From Nocardioides sp. YIM 152315 (GTDB lineage: Bacteria > Actinomycetota > Actinomycetes > Propionibacteriales > Nocardioidaceae): a DNA stretch of 64,000 nucleotides. The notes under the pieces were generated by a model. It did not search any database. It was not told where the DNA came from and saw nothing but the letters and a program-made list of their open reading frames with translations. Location: positions 1-64,000 of the forward strand of contig NZ_JARGER010000015.1 of NCBI RefSeq assembly GCF_029210375.1. Reading direction: 5' to 3'. This document shows, piece by piece, positions 8,099 through 17,629 of the stretch (position 1 is the stretch's first letter; every line of letters begins with the position of its first letter). The position numbers were made by a program, and so were the translations under genes.

Positions 8099-9174
8099 GC
8101 TCCCCGACGAGCGACAGCCACGTCGAGCCGGCGGACGAGAACCTGCCCGAGCGCGACGACCTGTACGCCAACCCCGGTCTCCACGAGCACGAGTGGCGGC
8201 CGACCGACGTCGACCCCAAGGCCGAGAAGCGGGCCGAGCGCCAGGTCGCCACGCTGTTCGGGCTGTCGGCGATCTGCACCGTGCTCTTCGTCGTCACCTA
8301 CTTCACGGTCGACGCGGACGACACCTTCGCCGGCCTCGGCGCGCAGAACCTGGCATTCGGCCTGAGCCTGGCCGGCGCGCTGCTCTTCATCGGCATCGGC
8401 GTCATCCAGTGGGCGCGCAAGCTGATGTCCGATCAGGAGATCATCGAGTACCGGCACCCGGCCTCCTCCTCCGACGAGGACCGGGCCGCGACGCTCGAGG
8501 CGCTCAGCACCGGCCTGGCCGAGTCCGGCATCGGTCGGCGTCCGATGGTGCGCAACTCGCTGCTCGGCGCCGCGGGCCTGGTCGGCCTCACCGCGATCGT
8601 CCCGCTGTGGGACCTCGGCCCGACCAATGCCGACGTCACCGACAACCCGCCCTTCCCCGGCTCGGGTCTCGAGAACACCATCTGGGACAAGGGCATGCGC
8701 GTCGTGCGCGACGTCGTCGGCACGCCCATCAAGCCGAGCGACCTGCAGATCGGCGACCTCGTGAACGCCGAGCCGGAGGGTCTGTTCAAGAGCCCCGAGG
8801 ACGGTGAGCCGCTGGAGGGCGTCGCGCTGCAGGTCGGCAAGTCCAAGGGTGCGGTGGTGCTCGTCCGGATGGAGCCCGACGAGATCATCCCGGGCTCGGG
8901 CCGCGAGAACTGGTCGGTCGACGGCATCGTCTGCTACTCGAAGATCTGCACGCACGTCGGCTGTCCGATCTCGCTGTACGAGCGCACCACCCACCACCTG
9001 CTCTGCCCGTGCCACCAGTCGACCTTCGACCTGGCCGACTCGGCCAAGGTGATCTTCGGTCCGGCCGCCCGTCCGCTGCCGCAGCTGCCGCTGGCCGTCG
9101 ACGGCGAGGGATACTTGATCGCACAGAGCGACTTCACCGAACCCGTGGGACCGAGCTACTGGGAGCGTGGCTGA
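8095..9174 (+). CDS. qcrA: cytochrome bc1 complex Rieske iron-sulfur subunit
   Basis: A 359-residue Rieske protein with the [2Fe-2S] ligands in CTHVGCP and CPCHQS. The long N-terminus with three hydrophobic segments (near residues 47-67, 80-105 and 142-165) is the actinobacterial form; classical Rieske proteins have one anchor. It shuttles electrons from menaquinol at the Qo site to the diheme cytochrome. ATG 8095 gives MSSPTSDSHVEPADE. The open frame upstream runs through element A and qcrC and is not used. The qcrB ATG follows its stop by 2 nt. Confidence 0.95.
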   Translation: MSSPTSDSHVEPADENLPERDDLYANPGLHEHEWRPTDVDPKAEKRAERQVATLFGLSAICTVLFVVTYFTVDADDTFAGLGAQNLAFGLSLAGALLFIGIGVIQWARKLMSDQEIIEYRHPASSSDEDRAATLEALSTGLAESGIGRRPMVRNSLLGAAGLVGLTAIVPLWDLGPTNADVTDNPPFPGSGLENTIWDKGMRVVRDVVGTPIKPSDLQIGDLVNAEPEGLFKSPEDGEPLEGVALQVGKSKGAVVLVRMEPDEIIPGSGRENWSVDGIVCYSKICTHVGCPISLYERTTHHLLCPCHQSTFDLADSAKVIFGPAARPLPQLPLAVDGEGYLIAQSDFTEPVGPSYWERG

Positions 9175-9176
9175 TC

Positions 9177-10922
9177 ATGGACACCAGCAAGGTCGCCGAC
9201 AGCAACCGCACGACGGCCGCGACGGCGAGCAAGCCCAACCGCGTCGGCGCGGTCGCCACCTGGGCGGACGAGCGACTCGGCCTGGCCACCCTCGCCAAGA
9301 AGAACCTCCGCAAGGTCTTCCCGGACCACTGGTCCTTCATGCTCGGCGAGATCGCGCTGTGGAGCTTCGTCGTCCTGCTGCTCACCGGCGTCTTCCTGAC
9401 CCTGTGGTTCACGCCGAGCATGGGCGAGGTCCAGTACAACGGCAGCTACGAGCAGCTGCGCGGCATCCACATGTCGGAGGCGTTCGCCTCGAGCCTGCGG
9501 ATCTCGTTCGACGTCCGCGGCGGCCTGCTGATGCGGCAGATGCACCACTGGGCCGCCATGCTCTTCATCGCGGCGATGATGATCCACCTCCTCCGGGTGT
9601 TCTTCACCGGTGCGCACCGCAAGCCGCGCGAGCTCAACTGGGTGATCGGCTGCCTGCTGCTCCTGCTGGGCACGCTCGAGGGCTTCACCGGCTACTCGCT
9701 CCCCGACGACCTGCTCTCCGGCACCGGCATCCGGGCCGCGGACGGCTTCATCAAGGCCACGCCCGTCGTCGGCACCTACATGTCGTTCCTGCTCTTCGGC
9801 GGCGAGTTCCCCGGCGAGTCGATCATCCCGCGCCTGTACGTCGTGCACGTGCTGCTGATCCCTGGCCTGTTGCTCGCGCTGATCGCGGCCCACATGCTGC
9901 TGCTCGTCTACCACAAGCACACCCAGTGGCCCGGTCCCGGCCGCACCGAGAAGAACGTCGTGGGCTTCCCGATGCTCCCGGTGTACGCCGCGAAGGCCGG
10001 CGGCTTCTTCTTCATCGTCTTCGGCGTCACCGCGCTCCTCGGCGGCCTGCTGTCGATCAACCCGGTGTGGAAGTACGGCCCCTACGATCCGTCCAAGGTG
10101 ACCGCCGGCTCGCAGCCGGACTGGTACATGGGCTGGCCGGACGGCGCGCTGCGCATCATGCCCGGCATCGAGACCCACATCTGGGGCATCACGATCTCCT
10201 GGAACGTCATGCTCCCGATCCTCGTGCTGCCGATGCTGATGTTCACGATCCTCTTGCTGCTGCCGTTCCTGGAGTCCTGGATCACCGGCGACAAGCGTGA
10301 GCACCACCTGCTCCAGCGTCCGCGCAACGCGCCGACCCGGACGGCACTCATGGTCGCGCTGATGACGATGTACGGCCTCTTCTGGGCGGCCGGCGGCAAC
10401 GACATCATCGCGATCAAGCTGCACGCGTCGATCAACCAGATCACGTACTTCCTGCGCGGCGCGGTGTTCATCGGTCCGGTGATCGCGTTCATCATCACCC
10501 GCCGCTGGTGCATCTCGCTGCAGCGCAAGGACAACGAGACCGTGCTCCACGGCTACGAGACCGGCATCATCATGCGCTCCCCCGAGGGCGGCTACTCCGA
10601 GCGGCACCTGCCGCTGCCGGAGTCCCGGGCCTACGCGCTCACCGCTCGCGACCGCGACCCGGTGGTCAACGGTGTCGAGGCCGGCTCGGACGCCAACGGC
10701 GTACCGGCTCCCGGCCAGGGTCGTCTCGCGGCGCTCCGGCACCGCATCCGCACGATGTGGTACTCCGACAACGTGCAGAAGCCGACCCGCGACGAGCTCG
10801 ATCACGGCCACCACCACGCCGAGCACGAGCACGAGCTCCAGGAGTCGATGGAGGGGCACGCCGCCGACGGCCACCAGTTCGACGGCCACCACCTCGTCGA
10901 CGACGAATCCCTGCGCCACTGA
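9177..10922 (+). CDS. qcrB: cytochrome bc1 complex cytochrome b subunit
   Basis: A 581-residue cytochrome b with about nine membrane helices and paired heme histidines in MHHWAAMLFIAAMMIHLLRVF and in VHVLLIPGLLLALIAAHMLLL. The Qo-site region and the PxW-type segment SQPDWYMGWPDG are present. It oxidises menaquinol in the bc1-aa3 supercomplex. The C-terminal 40 residues are unusually rich in His, Glu and Asp (GHHHAEHEHE, GHHLVDDE) and follow a soluble stretch, so they may bind metal; this tail is longer than I expect for the family. The ATG lies 2 nt after the qcrA stop. A palindromic terminator follows directly. Confidence 0.95.
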   Translation: MDTSKVADSNRTTAATASKPNRVGAVATWADERLGLATLAKKNLRKVFPDHWSFMLGEIALWSFVVLLLTGVFLTLWFTPSMGEVQYNGSYEQLRGIHMSEAFASSLRISFDVRGGLLMRQMHHWAAMLFIAAMMIHLLRVFFTGAHRKPRELNWVIGCLLLLLGTLEGFTGYSLPDDLLSGTGIRAADGFIKATPVVGTYMSFLLFGGEFPGESIIPRLYVVHVLLIPGLLLALIAAHMLLLVYHKHTQWPGPGRTEKNVVGFPMLPVYAAKAGGFFFIVFGVTALLGGLLSINPVWKYGPYDPSKVTAGSQPDWYMGWPDGALRIMPGIETHIWGITISWNVMLPILVLPMLMFTILLLLPFLESWITGDKREHHLLQRPRNAPTRTALMVALMTMYGLFWAAGGNDIIAIKLHASINQITYFLRGAVFIGPVIAFIITRRWCISLQRKDNETVLHGYETGIIMRSPEGGYSERHLPLPESRAYALTARDRDPVVNGVEAGSDANGVPAPGQGRLAALRHRIRTMWYSDNVQKPTRDELDHGHHHAEHEHELQESMEGHAADGHQFDGHHLVDDESLRH

Positions 10923-10930
10923 CCGTCCAC

Positions 10931-10963
10931 GCTGACCCGCCCGAAACTTTCGGGCGGGTCAGC
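10931..10963. terminator. palindromic terminator, copy 1
   Basis: 16-bp arms (GCTGACCCGCCCGAAA and its complement) around a single C, between the convergent stops of qcrB and the DUF559-type gene. There is no U-tract. The same sequence recurs at 11968-12004 and 25372-25408, with a covarying copy at 59143-59175. Confidence 0.75.
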
Positions 10964-10964
10964 C

Positions 10965-11906
10965 TCATTTGCGGCCTTCCCACGCCTGGCGGAGTCGGGT
11001 CTCGATGTCCCGCGCGCGGCCGAACACGTTGCCCCGCCGCGCCACCACGAGCGTCCAGCCGTACTCGTCCCGCGCCCAGGCGCGACGGTCGGCGTCGTGC
11101 GCGGCGCGGTCCTCGCCGTGGAACTCCTCACCGTCGTACTCGGCGCCGAACCTCTCACCCGCCGTTCCGATGTCGATCGCGTAGCTTCCGCCGTACGGCG
11201 ACGGCACCGGCACCTGGCAGCTCGGCCGCGGCAACCCCGTGTCCAGCCAGCGCAGGCGCAGGATGCTCTCCCCCGGCGACTGGGCGCCGGCGTCCACGAA
11301 CGGCACGAGCGTGCGCAGCTGCACCACTCCGCGATAGCCGCGGTAGCGCTGCACGGACAGCGACAGCTCGTCGAGCGTGAAGCGACCCAGGCGCGCCAGG
11401 CTGTCCAGCGCTGCGAACGCCTGGTCTCGATGCAGGAGCCGCCCGAGGTCGCACGCGGTGCGGAGCGGCACGGTCACGCGCAGACCGTCGAGCTCGACCA
11501 CGTCCTGAGGCCGCAGCCGGCGCTCGCCACTGTCCACGAGGCCGTTGCGCAGGCGGTGTCCCGGCGGGGAGAAGACGCTCACCGCCGGCGTCACCACGTG
11601 GTCACCCGGCGCGAGGACCATCTCCGCGCCCCAGAGCCATCCCGCGGTCCGGTCAGTGACGACGCACTCGTCGGGAACGACCAGCCGGAGGACGCCGATC
11701 CGCAGCATGAGGTCGTCGGTGAGGCACGGGGAGTGGTACACGCCTCGCACCGGACGGCACAGCAGCCCCAGCTCACACCATCGGCGCAGCCACGTGTACG
11801 ACGCGCCGGCCTCGAGGGCGTCCTGGGTGACGAACGGACCCGGTCTCGCCAGCAGCGCCTGCAACACGTCGTGCTCGCGATCGTCCAGTGGGGGCATCAG
11901 GGGCAT
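10965..11906 (-). CDS. AbiEi-antitoxin-like / DUF559 (PD-(D/E)XK-like) protein
   Basis: A protein of about 313 residues common in actinobacteria. The N-terminal part (HDVLQALLARPGPFVTQDALEAG, then WLRRWCELGLLCRPVRGVY) resembles the winged-helix domain of AbiEi-type antitoxins. The C-terminal part has the DUF559/Vsr-like nuclease pattern: ESILRLRWL, YAIDIG, FGAEYDGEEFHGEDRAAHDADRR, and a GW near the end. I see no toxin partner (AbiEii) beside it, so a toxin-antitoxin role is doubtful. The start is uncertain: ATG 11906 or 11897, or GTG 11942. It is flanked on both sides by the same palindromic terminator and interrupts the respiratory gene block, which may indicate a later insertion. Confidence 0.75.
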   Translation of the reverse strand: MPLMPPLDDREHDVLQALLARPGPFVTQDALEAGASYTWLRRWCELGLLCRPVRGVYHSPCLTDDLMLRIGVLRLVVPDECVVTDRTAGWLWGAEMVLAPGDHVVTPAVSVFSPPGHRLRNGLVDSGERRLRPQDVVELDGLRVTVPLRTACDLGRLLHRDQAFAALDSLARLGRFTLDELSLSVQRYRGYRGVVQLRTLVPFVDAGAQSPGESILRLRWLDTGLPRPSCQVPVPSPYGGSYAIDIGTAGERFGAEYDGEEFHGEDRAAHDADRRAWARDEYGWTLVVARRGNVFGRARDIETRLRQAWEGRK

Positions 11907-11967
11907 GCCACGGTGTCTGCCCCGCCGCCCCCCGGTCGCCACCTAGGCCCGACGTACCTGTGGAAAG

Positions 11968-12021
11968 ACGCTGACCCGCCCGAAACTTTCGGGCGGGTCA
12001 GCGTGAAGTTTCGGGCGGGTC
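11968..12021. terminator. palindromic terminator, copy 2, with extra half-copy
   Basis: 18-bp arms around a central C (11968-12004), followed by a second right-arm-like half (GTTTCGGGCGGGTC, ending near 12021). The left arm could therefore pair with either right arm. It lies downstream of the minus-strand L,D-transpeptidase gene. Confidence 0.7.
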
Positions 12022-12025
12022 GGGG

Positions 12026-13237
12026 TCAGGCGAGCGCGGAGCCCTGCTTGTAGTCCTTGAAGGAGGCGTTCCAGTCGCCGTAGCCGTTGTCGAGGGTCAT
12101 CGGGCGGCTGCTGCCGGTGTACTCGACGACGTCGCCGCGGCGGGACATGGCGTAGAGCCAGCCGGCGTTCTCGGTGCTCATCCCGGTGCAGCCGTGGGAG
12201 ACGTTCGCGTAGCCCTGGGAGCCGACCGACCACGGAGCGGCGTGGATGAACTCGCCCGAGTAGGTGAGTCGCATCGCCCACTTCACGCCGGCGATGTTGT
12301 AGGCCTCGGCGCCGGTGATGCCGACGGTCTCGGAGTTCATGTCCTTGGACTCGAACTTCTCGATGATGACCTTCACGCCCGAGCGGGTCGTGAACGCCGG
12401 CTGCTTGCCGGTGGTGATCGGGATCGTGCGCAGCAGCTTGCCGTTGCTGAAGACCTTCATCTGGTGGGTCTGCATGTCGACCCGGGAGATGTGCGCGTCG
12501 CCGACGTGGAAGTCGAGCTCGCGGCTCTCCTGACCGTAGACGCCGTTGCCGGCCGGGATGCTGTTGACGTCGATGTCGACGTGCACGTCGGTGCCGGCCT
12601 GCCAGTACTTCTTCGGCCGCCAGTGTGCCTCGTTGTCGCTGAGCCAGTGCCACGCGCCCGGCTGGGTCGGGGTGGACGTCACGTCCATGTGCTTCTCGAA
12701 GGCCGCCTTGTCCTTGACCGGGACGTCGAAGCTGACGATCACGGGCATGCCCACGCCGACGGTCTCGCCGTCGAGCGGGGCGAGCGAGGCGTAGGTCTGC
12801 TCGTCGAGCGTGAGGTCCTGCGTGGTGAAGCGCAGCTTGCGGGTGGCGCGGTCGCCGGCCTCGGTCTGACCGGTCGCCTTCACGACGTACGTCGCGCCGG
12901 GCTCGAGCAGCCCGGAGGCCTGCCAGGACGTGCCGTCCGCCGCCACGTCACCGGGGATGTCGCCCGCCGACGAGGACGCCGAGACCGAGCTGATCGTGCC
13001 GCCGGAGGCGGTCACCGAGAGCGAGGTGTCGACCGGGACGTCGGTCGCGCCGCGCCGCACGTTGGCCGAGATGGTGAACGGCGCGGCCTCGGGCGTCGGC
13101 TCCGCCGACGACGAGCCGTCGTCGCTGGTCACCGCCGACGCGCCGGGCACGTCGTCGGCGTTGCAGGCCGACAGCCCCGCACTCGCGACCAGCAGGACCG
13201 CAACCGCGCCGGACAGGCGCGTGCGACTCACGGACAT
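12026..13237 (-). CDS. L,D-transpeptidase lipoprotein (LdtMt2-like)
   Basis: A 403-residue lipoprotein with lipobox LSAC (Cys25) after a hydrophobic signal segment, then Ser/Glu-rich linker, Ig-like domains (from about 55) and a YkuD catalytic domain. The catalytic signature SHGCTGMST holds the nucleophilic Cys near residue 340. Enzymes of this family make 3-3 cross-links in peptidoglycan outside the membrane and can resist beta-lactams. Length and layout match actinobacterial Ldt proteins. The ATG has a GGGGAG ribosome site. It ends at terminator copy 2. Confidence 0.93.
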   Translation of the reverse strand: MSVSRTRLSGAVAVLLVASAGLSACNADDVPGASAVTSDDGSSSAEPTPEAAPFTISANVRRGATDVPVDTSLSVTASGGTISSVSASSSAGDIPGDVAADGTSWQASGLLEPGATYVVKATGQTEAGDRATRKLRFTTQDLTLDEQTYASLAPLDGETVGVGMPVIVSFDVPVKDKAAFEKHMDVTSTPTQPGAWHWLSDNEAHWRPKKYWQAGTDVHVDIDVNSIPAGNGVYGQESRELDFHVGDAHISRVDMQTHQMKVFSNGKLLRTIPITTGKQPAFTTRSGVKVIIEKFESKDMNSETVGITGAEAYNIAGVKWAMRLTYSGEFIHAAPWSVGSQGYANVSHGCTGMSTENAGWLYAMSRRGDVVEYTGSSRPMTLDNGYGDWNASFKDYKQGSALA

Positions 13238-13359
13238 GGACTCCCCCGAAGAGCTGGTGGTCTACGTACGTCGCCCAGCGTAACTGCCGGGACCACGCAG
13301 GCCGATTCGGCGCGACGCCAGGTCGGCGCCGTCAGGTCGACGCCGCCGGTCGGCCCGCC

Positions 13360-13758
13360 TCAGTGGGCGTGGACACCCCGGTAGTACTCGAAGATCCAAC
13401 CGGACAGCGCCAGCGCGCCGATGACCACGCCGATGATGAACAGCCACCAGGCCCCCGCGGCGACGCCGAAGACGCACACGCCGAGCGTCAGCGCGCACCA
13501 CAGCGGCCACCACGAGTACGGCGGGAAGAAGCCGAGCTCACCCGCGCCGTCGGCGATCTCGCCGTCCTTGCGGTCCTCGGGCCGCGGATCCATGTTCTTG
13601 GCGTGGAAGCCGAGGTAGACCGTGACCATCGCCGCGAGCAGGGTGGTCATGGTCAAGGCGGAGGTGCCCGTCCAGTCACCGGTGATGAACCAGTACGCCG
13701 GGCTCACCAGCACGAAGAAGATCGTGACGATCGCGAAGATCCAGGCCTCGGACTTCAT
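13360..13758 (-). CDS. ctaF: cytochrome c oxidase subunit IV (actinobacterial)
   Basis: A 132-residue membrane protein with four hydrophobic segments ([20 protein letters not shown] at the start), typical of the actinobacterial subunit IV. Its ATG overlaps the ctaD stop (ATGA), so translation is coupled. It is an accessory subunit of the aa3 oxidase and the last gene of ctaC-ctaD-ctaF. Confidence 0.92.
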   Translation of the reverse strand: MKSEAWIFAIVTIFFVLVSPAYWFITGDWTGTSALTMTTLLAAMVTVYLGFHAKNMDPRPEDRKDGEIADGAGELGFFPPYSWWPLWCALTLGVCVFGVAAGAWWLFIIGVVIGALALSGWIFEYYRGVHAH

Positions 13759-15512
13759 CAGGCGTTGCCCTCCGGGTTGTCGTTGCGGTCACGCAGCATC
13801 TCCTCGCGACCCTCCATGTCGGGGGCGTCCGCGGGGCCGCCGACCCGCGCGAGCTCGTTGTCCTCGAGCTCGATCGCGGCCACCTCCGGGTGGTGCAGGT
13901 CGAAGGCCGGGGACTCCGAGCGGATCCGCGGGATGGTCACGAAGTTGTGCCGCGGCGGCGGGCAGCTGGTCGCCCACTCCAGCGACCGGCCCCAGCCCCA
14001 CGGGTCGTCGACCTGGACCAGCGGGGCCCGGCGCGAGACGTAGACGTTGTAGAGGAACGGCAGCGTGGAGGCGCCCAGCAGGAACGCGAAGATCGTCGAG
14101 ACCTGGTTCATGCCCGTCCAGTCGTCGGCGGGCAGGTAGTCGGCGTAGCGCCGCGGCATTCCCTCCACGCCGATCCAGTGCTGGATCAGGAACGTCCCGT
14201 GGAAGCCGACGAACAGCAGCCAGAAGTGCAGCTTGCCGAGCCGCTCGTCGAGCATCCGGCCCGTCATCTTCGGCCACCAGAAGTAGAAGCCCGCGAACAT
14301 CGCGAACACGACAGTCCCGAAGACGACGTAGTGGAAGTGCGCGACCACGAAGTAGGAGTCTGAGACGTGGAAGTCCAGCGGCGGGCTGGCCAGGATGATG
14401 CCGGTCAGGCCACCGAAGAGGAAGGTGGTGAGGAAGCCGACCGACCACAGCATGGGGGTGTCGAAGGACAGACTGCCCCCCCACATCGTGCCGATCCAGT
14501 TGAAGAACTTCACCCCTGTCGGTACGGCGATCAGGAAGGTCATGCCGGAGAAGAACGGCAGGTCCACGGCACCGGTGACGAACATGTGGTGCGCCCACAC
14601 GGCGACGGAGAGGATCGCGATGCCGAGCGTCGCGCCGACCAGGCCGATGTAGCCGAAGACCGGCTTGCGGCTGAAGACCGGCAGGATCTCGGTGACGATG
14701 CCGAAGAACGGCAGGGCGATGATGTAGACCTCGGGGTGCCCGAAGAACCAGAAGAGGTGCTGCCACAGGATCGCGCCGCCGTGGGCGGTGTCGAAGACGT
14801 GGGCGCCGAGCTGACGGTCGGCCTCCAGCGAGAGCAGCGCACCGGCGAGCACCGGGAACGCGATCAGCACCAGCAGGCTGGTGACGAGCGTGTTCCAGAC
14901 GAAGATCGGCATCCGGAACATCGTCATGCCGGGCGCGCGCATGCAGATGATCGTGGTGATGAAGTTGACCGCGCCCAGGATGGTGCCGAGACCGGCCATC
15001 CACAGGCCCATGATCCAGAGGTCGCCGCCGACGCCCGGCGAGCGGACGGCGTCGGAGAGCGGCGTGTAGGCGAACCAGCCGAAGTCGGCGGCGCCCTGCG
15101 GGGTGAGGAAGCCGGAGGCGGCGATGAGGCCGCCGAAGAGGAACAGCCAGTAGCTGAACATGTTCAGGCGCGGGAACGCCACGTCGGGCGAGCCGATCTG
15201 CAGCGGCATGATCACGTTGCCGAACCCGAAGAAGAGCGGCGTCGCGAAGAGCAGCAGCATGATCGTGCCGTGCATCGTGAAGAGCTGGTTGTAGAGCTCG
15301 TCGTTGACGACCTGCATGCCCGGGTAGGCGAGCTCCGAGCGGATCAGCATCGCCATCAGGCCACCGACCAGGAACCACGCGAACGACGTGCCGAGGTAGA
15401 GCTTGCCGATCAGCTTGTGGTCGGTCGTCGTGAGGATGCGGACGACCTGCTCACCGAGCGAGCGGCGAGGTGCCGCGATGGCACCGGTGGGCTGTGCGGA
15501 CGTGGCGGTCAC
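13758..15512 (-). CDS. ctaD: cytochrome c oxidase subunit I
   Basis: A 584-residue catalytic subunit with twelve expected membrane helices. Heme a and heme a3-CuB ligands are visible in [10 protein letters not shown], in [19 protein letters not shown] (the HPEVY copper motif), in AHHMFVTG and in [20 protein letters not shown]. It reduces oxygen and pumps protons. Its start region overlaps the end of ctaC by 4 nt, and its stop overlaps the ctaF start. Note a hydrophilic C-terminal tail (about 60 residues). Confidence 0.96.
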   Translation of the reverse strand: MTATSAQPTGAIAAPRRSLGEQVVRILTTTDHKLIGKLYLGTSFAWFLVGGLMAMLIRSELAYPGMQVVNDELYNQLFTMHGTIMLLLFATPLFFGFGNVIMPLQIGSPDVAFPRLNMFSYWLFLFGGLIAASGFLTPQGAADFGWFAYTPLSDAVRSPGVGGDLWIMGLWMAGLGTILGAVNFITTIICMRAPGMTMFRMPIFVWNTLVTSLLVLIAFPVLAGALLSLEADRQLGAHVFDTAHGGAILWQHLFWFFGHPEVYIIALPFFGIVTEILPVFSRKPVFGYIGLVGATLGIAILSVAVWAHHMFVTGAVDLPFFSGMTFLIAVPTGVKFFNWIGTMWGGSLSFDTPMLWSVGFLTTFLFGGLTGIILASPPLDFHVSDSYFVVAHFHYVVFGTVVFAMFAGFYFWWPKMTGRMLDERLGKLHFWLLFVGFHGTFLIQHWIGVEGMPRRYADYLPADDWTGMNQVSTIFAFLLGASTLPFLYNVYVSRRAPLVQVDDPWGWGRSLEWATSCPPPRHNFVTIPRIRSESPAFDLHHPEVAAIELEDNELARVGGPADAPDMEGREEMLRDRNDNPEGNA

Positions 15513-16441
15513 TCCGCCCCCTCCTCGGACTCGTCGCCGGACTCGAGTCCGGTCTGGGTGCGGGCAAAGTCGCCGCCGAGCAGCGGCAGCTCCGAGGTCG
15601 CGCCGGCGTCAGCGAGGTGCTGCACGAAGGTGTCGTACTCCTCCTGGCTCACGACCCGGACGTTGAAGAGCATCCGCGAGTGGTAGGCACCACAGAGCTC
15701 GTAGCACTTCCCGGCGAACTCGCCGGTCTCGGTCGGGGTGATCGAGTAGTGGTTGACCCGCCCCGGGATGACGTCCATCTTCATCAGGAAGGCGGGGACG
15801 CCGAAGTCGTGGATCACGTCGGGCGAGTGCAGGTTGAAGCGCGTGGTCTGGTCGACCGGCAGCACGAGCGTCGGGATCTGCGACCCGGTGCCGGAGACGT
15901 GGGCGTACGACGAGTACGCGAACCGGTCGTCGGCCGCGTCGTCGTTGGCGCTGTCGTCCATCTCGCCGATGCCGTAGTTGAAGGTCCAGGTCCACTGCTG
16001 GCCGACGACCTCGATGGTGTTGTCGACCGGGCGGTCCTCGTCGAGGACGAAGTTCTGGGTTTTCACGGTGTGGGCGAAGAAGACGATCACCATGATGACG
16101 GGGGCGATCGTGTAGAGGATCTCGAGCGGCAGGTTGTAGCGGGTCTGCACCGGGATCTCGTCGGCGCTGCGCCGGCGGTACTTGATGATCGCGTAGAAGA
16201 TCAGGCCCCACACGACCGCACCGGTGATCAACGCCGCGATCCACGCGCCCTGCCACAGGTTGAGGATGCGATCACCCTGCACGGAGGCGGATTCCGGCAT
16301 CGCGAACCGCTCCCACTCGCCCCGGGCCTCGGACGAGCAGCCGCCCAGAGCCAGAGCGGTGAAACCGACAGCCGTCAGGGCGGCCACGCGACGGGCGGTC
16401 ACCGGCTTCCCGGCCGAACGCCTGGGGAGTTGCAGACCCAC
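15509..16441 (-). CDS. ctaC: cytochrome c oxidase subunit II
   Basis: A 310-residue lipoprotein (lipobox LGGC, Cys35) with two membrane helices and a periplasmic-side CuA domain. CuA ligands appear in DFGVPAF and [12 protein letters not shown]. It receives electrons from the diheme cytochrome of the bc1 complex. The GTG start has a GAGAGAG ribosome site about 10 nt upstream, and a TAGTGT -10 at 16479-16484 would give a 5' leader of about 30 nt. It heads the ctaC-ctaD-ctaF operon and is divergent from the cysteine desulfurase gene. Confidence 0.95.
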   Translation of the reverse strand: MGLQLPRRSAGKPVTARRVAALTAVGFTALALGGCSSEARGEWERFAMPESASVQGDRILNLWQGAWIAALITGAVVWGLIFYAIIKYRRRSADEIPVQTRYNLPLEILYTIAPVIMVIVFFAHTVKTQNFVLDEDRPVDNTIEVVGQQWTWTFNYGIGEMDDSANDDAADDRFAYSSYAHVSGTGSQIPTLVLPVDQTTRFNLHSPDVIHDFGVPAFLMKMDVIPGRVNHYSITPTETGEFAGKCYELCGAYHSRMLFNVRVVSQEEYDTFVQHLADAGATSELPLLGGDFARTQTGLESGDESEEGAE

Positions 16442-16478
16442 GAACGAGCCTCTCTCTCATCGATCACGGATACGTCGC

Positions 16479-16484
16479 ACACTA
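16479..16484 (-). promoter_or_regulatory. -10 of the ctaC operon
   Basis: TAGTGT about 38 nt before the ctaC GTG. Unlike many genes here, the transcript would have a short leader with its own ribosome site. Confidence 0.45.
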
Positions 16485-16533
16485 TCGGAATCGCCCCCCT
16501 ATTGAGCCGGTGGGGTACCGGTAGACAGTGCAA

Positions 16534-16539
16534 TAAGTT
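16534..16539 (+). promoter_or_regulatory. leaderless -10 (TAAGTT-N7-GTG)
   Basis: TAAGTT ends 7 nt before GTG 16547. The GGGGAG in between is too close to the codon to serve as a ribosome site. Confidence 0.5.
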
Positions 16540-16546
16540 GGGGAGT

Positions 16547-17629
16547 GTGAGAAAAGCCGCGGCGTACCTCGACTCGGCGTCCTCGGAGCCGTTGCACCCG
16601 GCCGCTCGCGAGACCCTGCTGGCCGCCTACGACCGGGGGTACGCCGACCCGCGCCGCCTGCACGGCGCGGGTCGTGACGCCCGGCTGCTGCTGGACAACG
16701 CGCGCGCCGTCGTCGCCGAGTGCCTCGAGGTCCGACCCGACGAGGTCACGTTCACGCCCTCCGGCACCGACGCGGTGCACCGCGGGGTCCTGGGGCTGCG
16801 TCGTCGTGCCGGAGCCGTCGTGCACGGGGCGGTCGAGCACTCGTCCGTGGTCCACGCCGCGACGTGGGCCGGTGCGGCCCGCGAGCTCCCCGTCGACCGC
16901 CTCGGGCGGGTCCACCCGGCAGTGCCCGCGGACGCGGGTGTCGTCGCCGTCCAGAGCGCCAACCACGAGGTCGGCACGCTGCAGCGCCTCACCGGGCTCG
17001 ACTCCGCCGCGCCCCTCTTCGTCGACGCCTGCGCGTCGATGGGTCGACTCCCGCTGCCGGACCGCTGGGACGCGCTCGCGGGCTCCGCACACAAGTGGGG
17101 CGGCCCCGCCGGCGTCGGCGTCCTCGTCGTGCGCAAGGGCGCCCGCTGGGCCAACCCGTTCCCCGGGGACGACCGCGTCGACGAGCGGGCCGGCGGCTTC
17201 GAGAACGTCCCGGCCGCCCTCGCCGCGGCCGCCGCGCTGCGCGCCGTCGTCGAGGAGCGAGACCGGGTCAACACCCGCCAGTTCGCGCTCGTCGACCGGA
17301 TCCGCGCCGCTGTCGCACGCATCCCCGACGTCGAGGTGGCCGGCGACCCCGTCGACCGGCTGCCCCACCTCGTGACGTTCTCGTGCCTCTACGTCGACGG
17401 CGAGGCCCTGGTCACCGAGCTCGACAAGCGCGGGTACGGCGTCGCCAGCGGCTCGGCCTGCACCGCCTCGACGCTCACCCCGAGCCGGGTGCTCGAGGCG
17501 ATGGGCGTGCTCACCCACGGCAACGTGCGCGTCTCGCTCACCCGCGACACCACCGGCGAGGACGTCGACGGCTTCCTCGCCGCGCTGCCCGAGGTGGTGC
17601 GCGACCTCCGCGCCGAGGCGGGTCTCTAG
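16547..17629 (+). CDS. cysteine desulfurase-like PLP aminotransferase (class V)
   Basis: A 360-residue class V aminotransferase. AYLDSASSEPLHP at the N-terminus, the PLP-lysine motif GSAHKWGGPAGVG and the persulfide cysteine loop ASGSACTAS are all present, so it should be an active desulfurase moving sulfur from cysteine to an acceptor. It is directly followed, without a gap, by a TusA-like gene, the likely acceptor. The pair may serve tRNA thiolation, molybdenum cofactor or other sulfur trafficking; the sequence does not decide. The start rests on the promoter position. Confidence 0.9.
   Translation: MRKAAAYLDSASSEPLHPAARETLLAAYDRGYADPRRLHGAGRDARLLLDNARAVVAECLEVRPDEVTFTPSGTDAVHRGVLGLRRRAGAVVHGAVEHSSVVHAATWAGAARELPVDRLGRVHPAVPADAGVVAVQSANHEVGTLQRLTGLDSAAPLFVDACASMGRLPLPDRWDALAGSAHKWGGPAGVGVLVVRKGARWANPFPGDDRVDERAGGFENVPAALAAAAALRAVVEERDRVNTRQFALVDRIRAAVARIPDVEVAGDPVDRLPHLVTFSCLYVDGEALVTELDKRGYGVASGSACTASTLTPSRVLEAMGVLTHGNVRVSLTRDTTGEDVDGFLAALPEVVRDLRAEAGL

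Noticed and set aside
10965-11906. A complete type IV toxin-antitoxin system
   Set aside because: Only an antitoxin-like domain is present; no AbiEii nucleotidyltransferase gene lies beside it.
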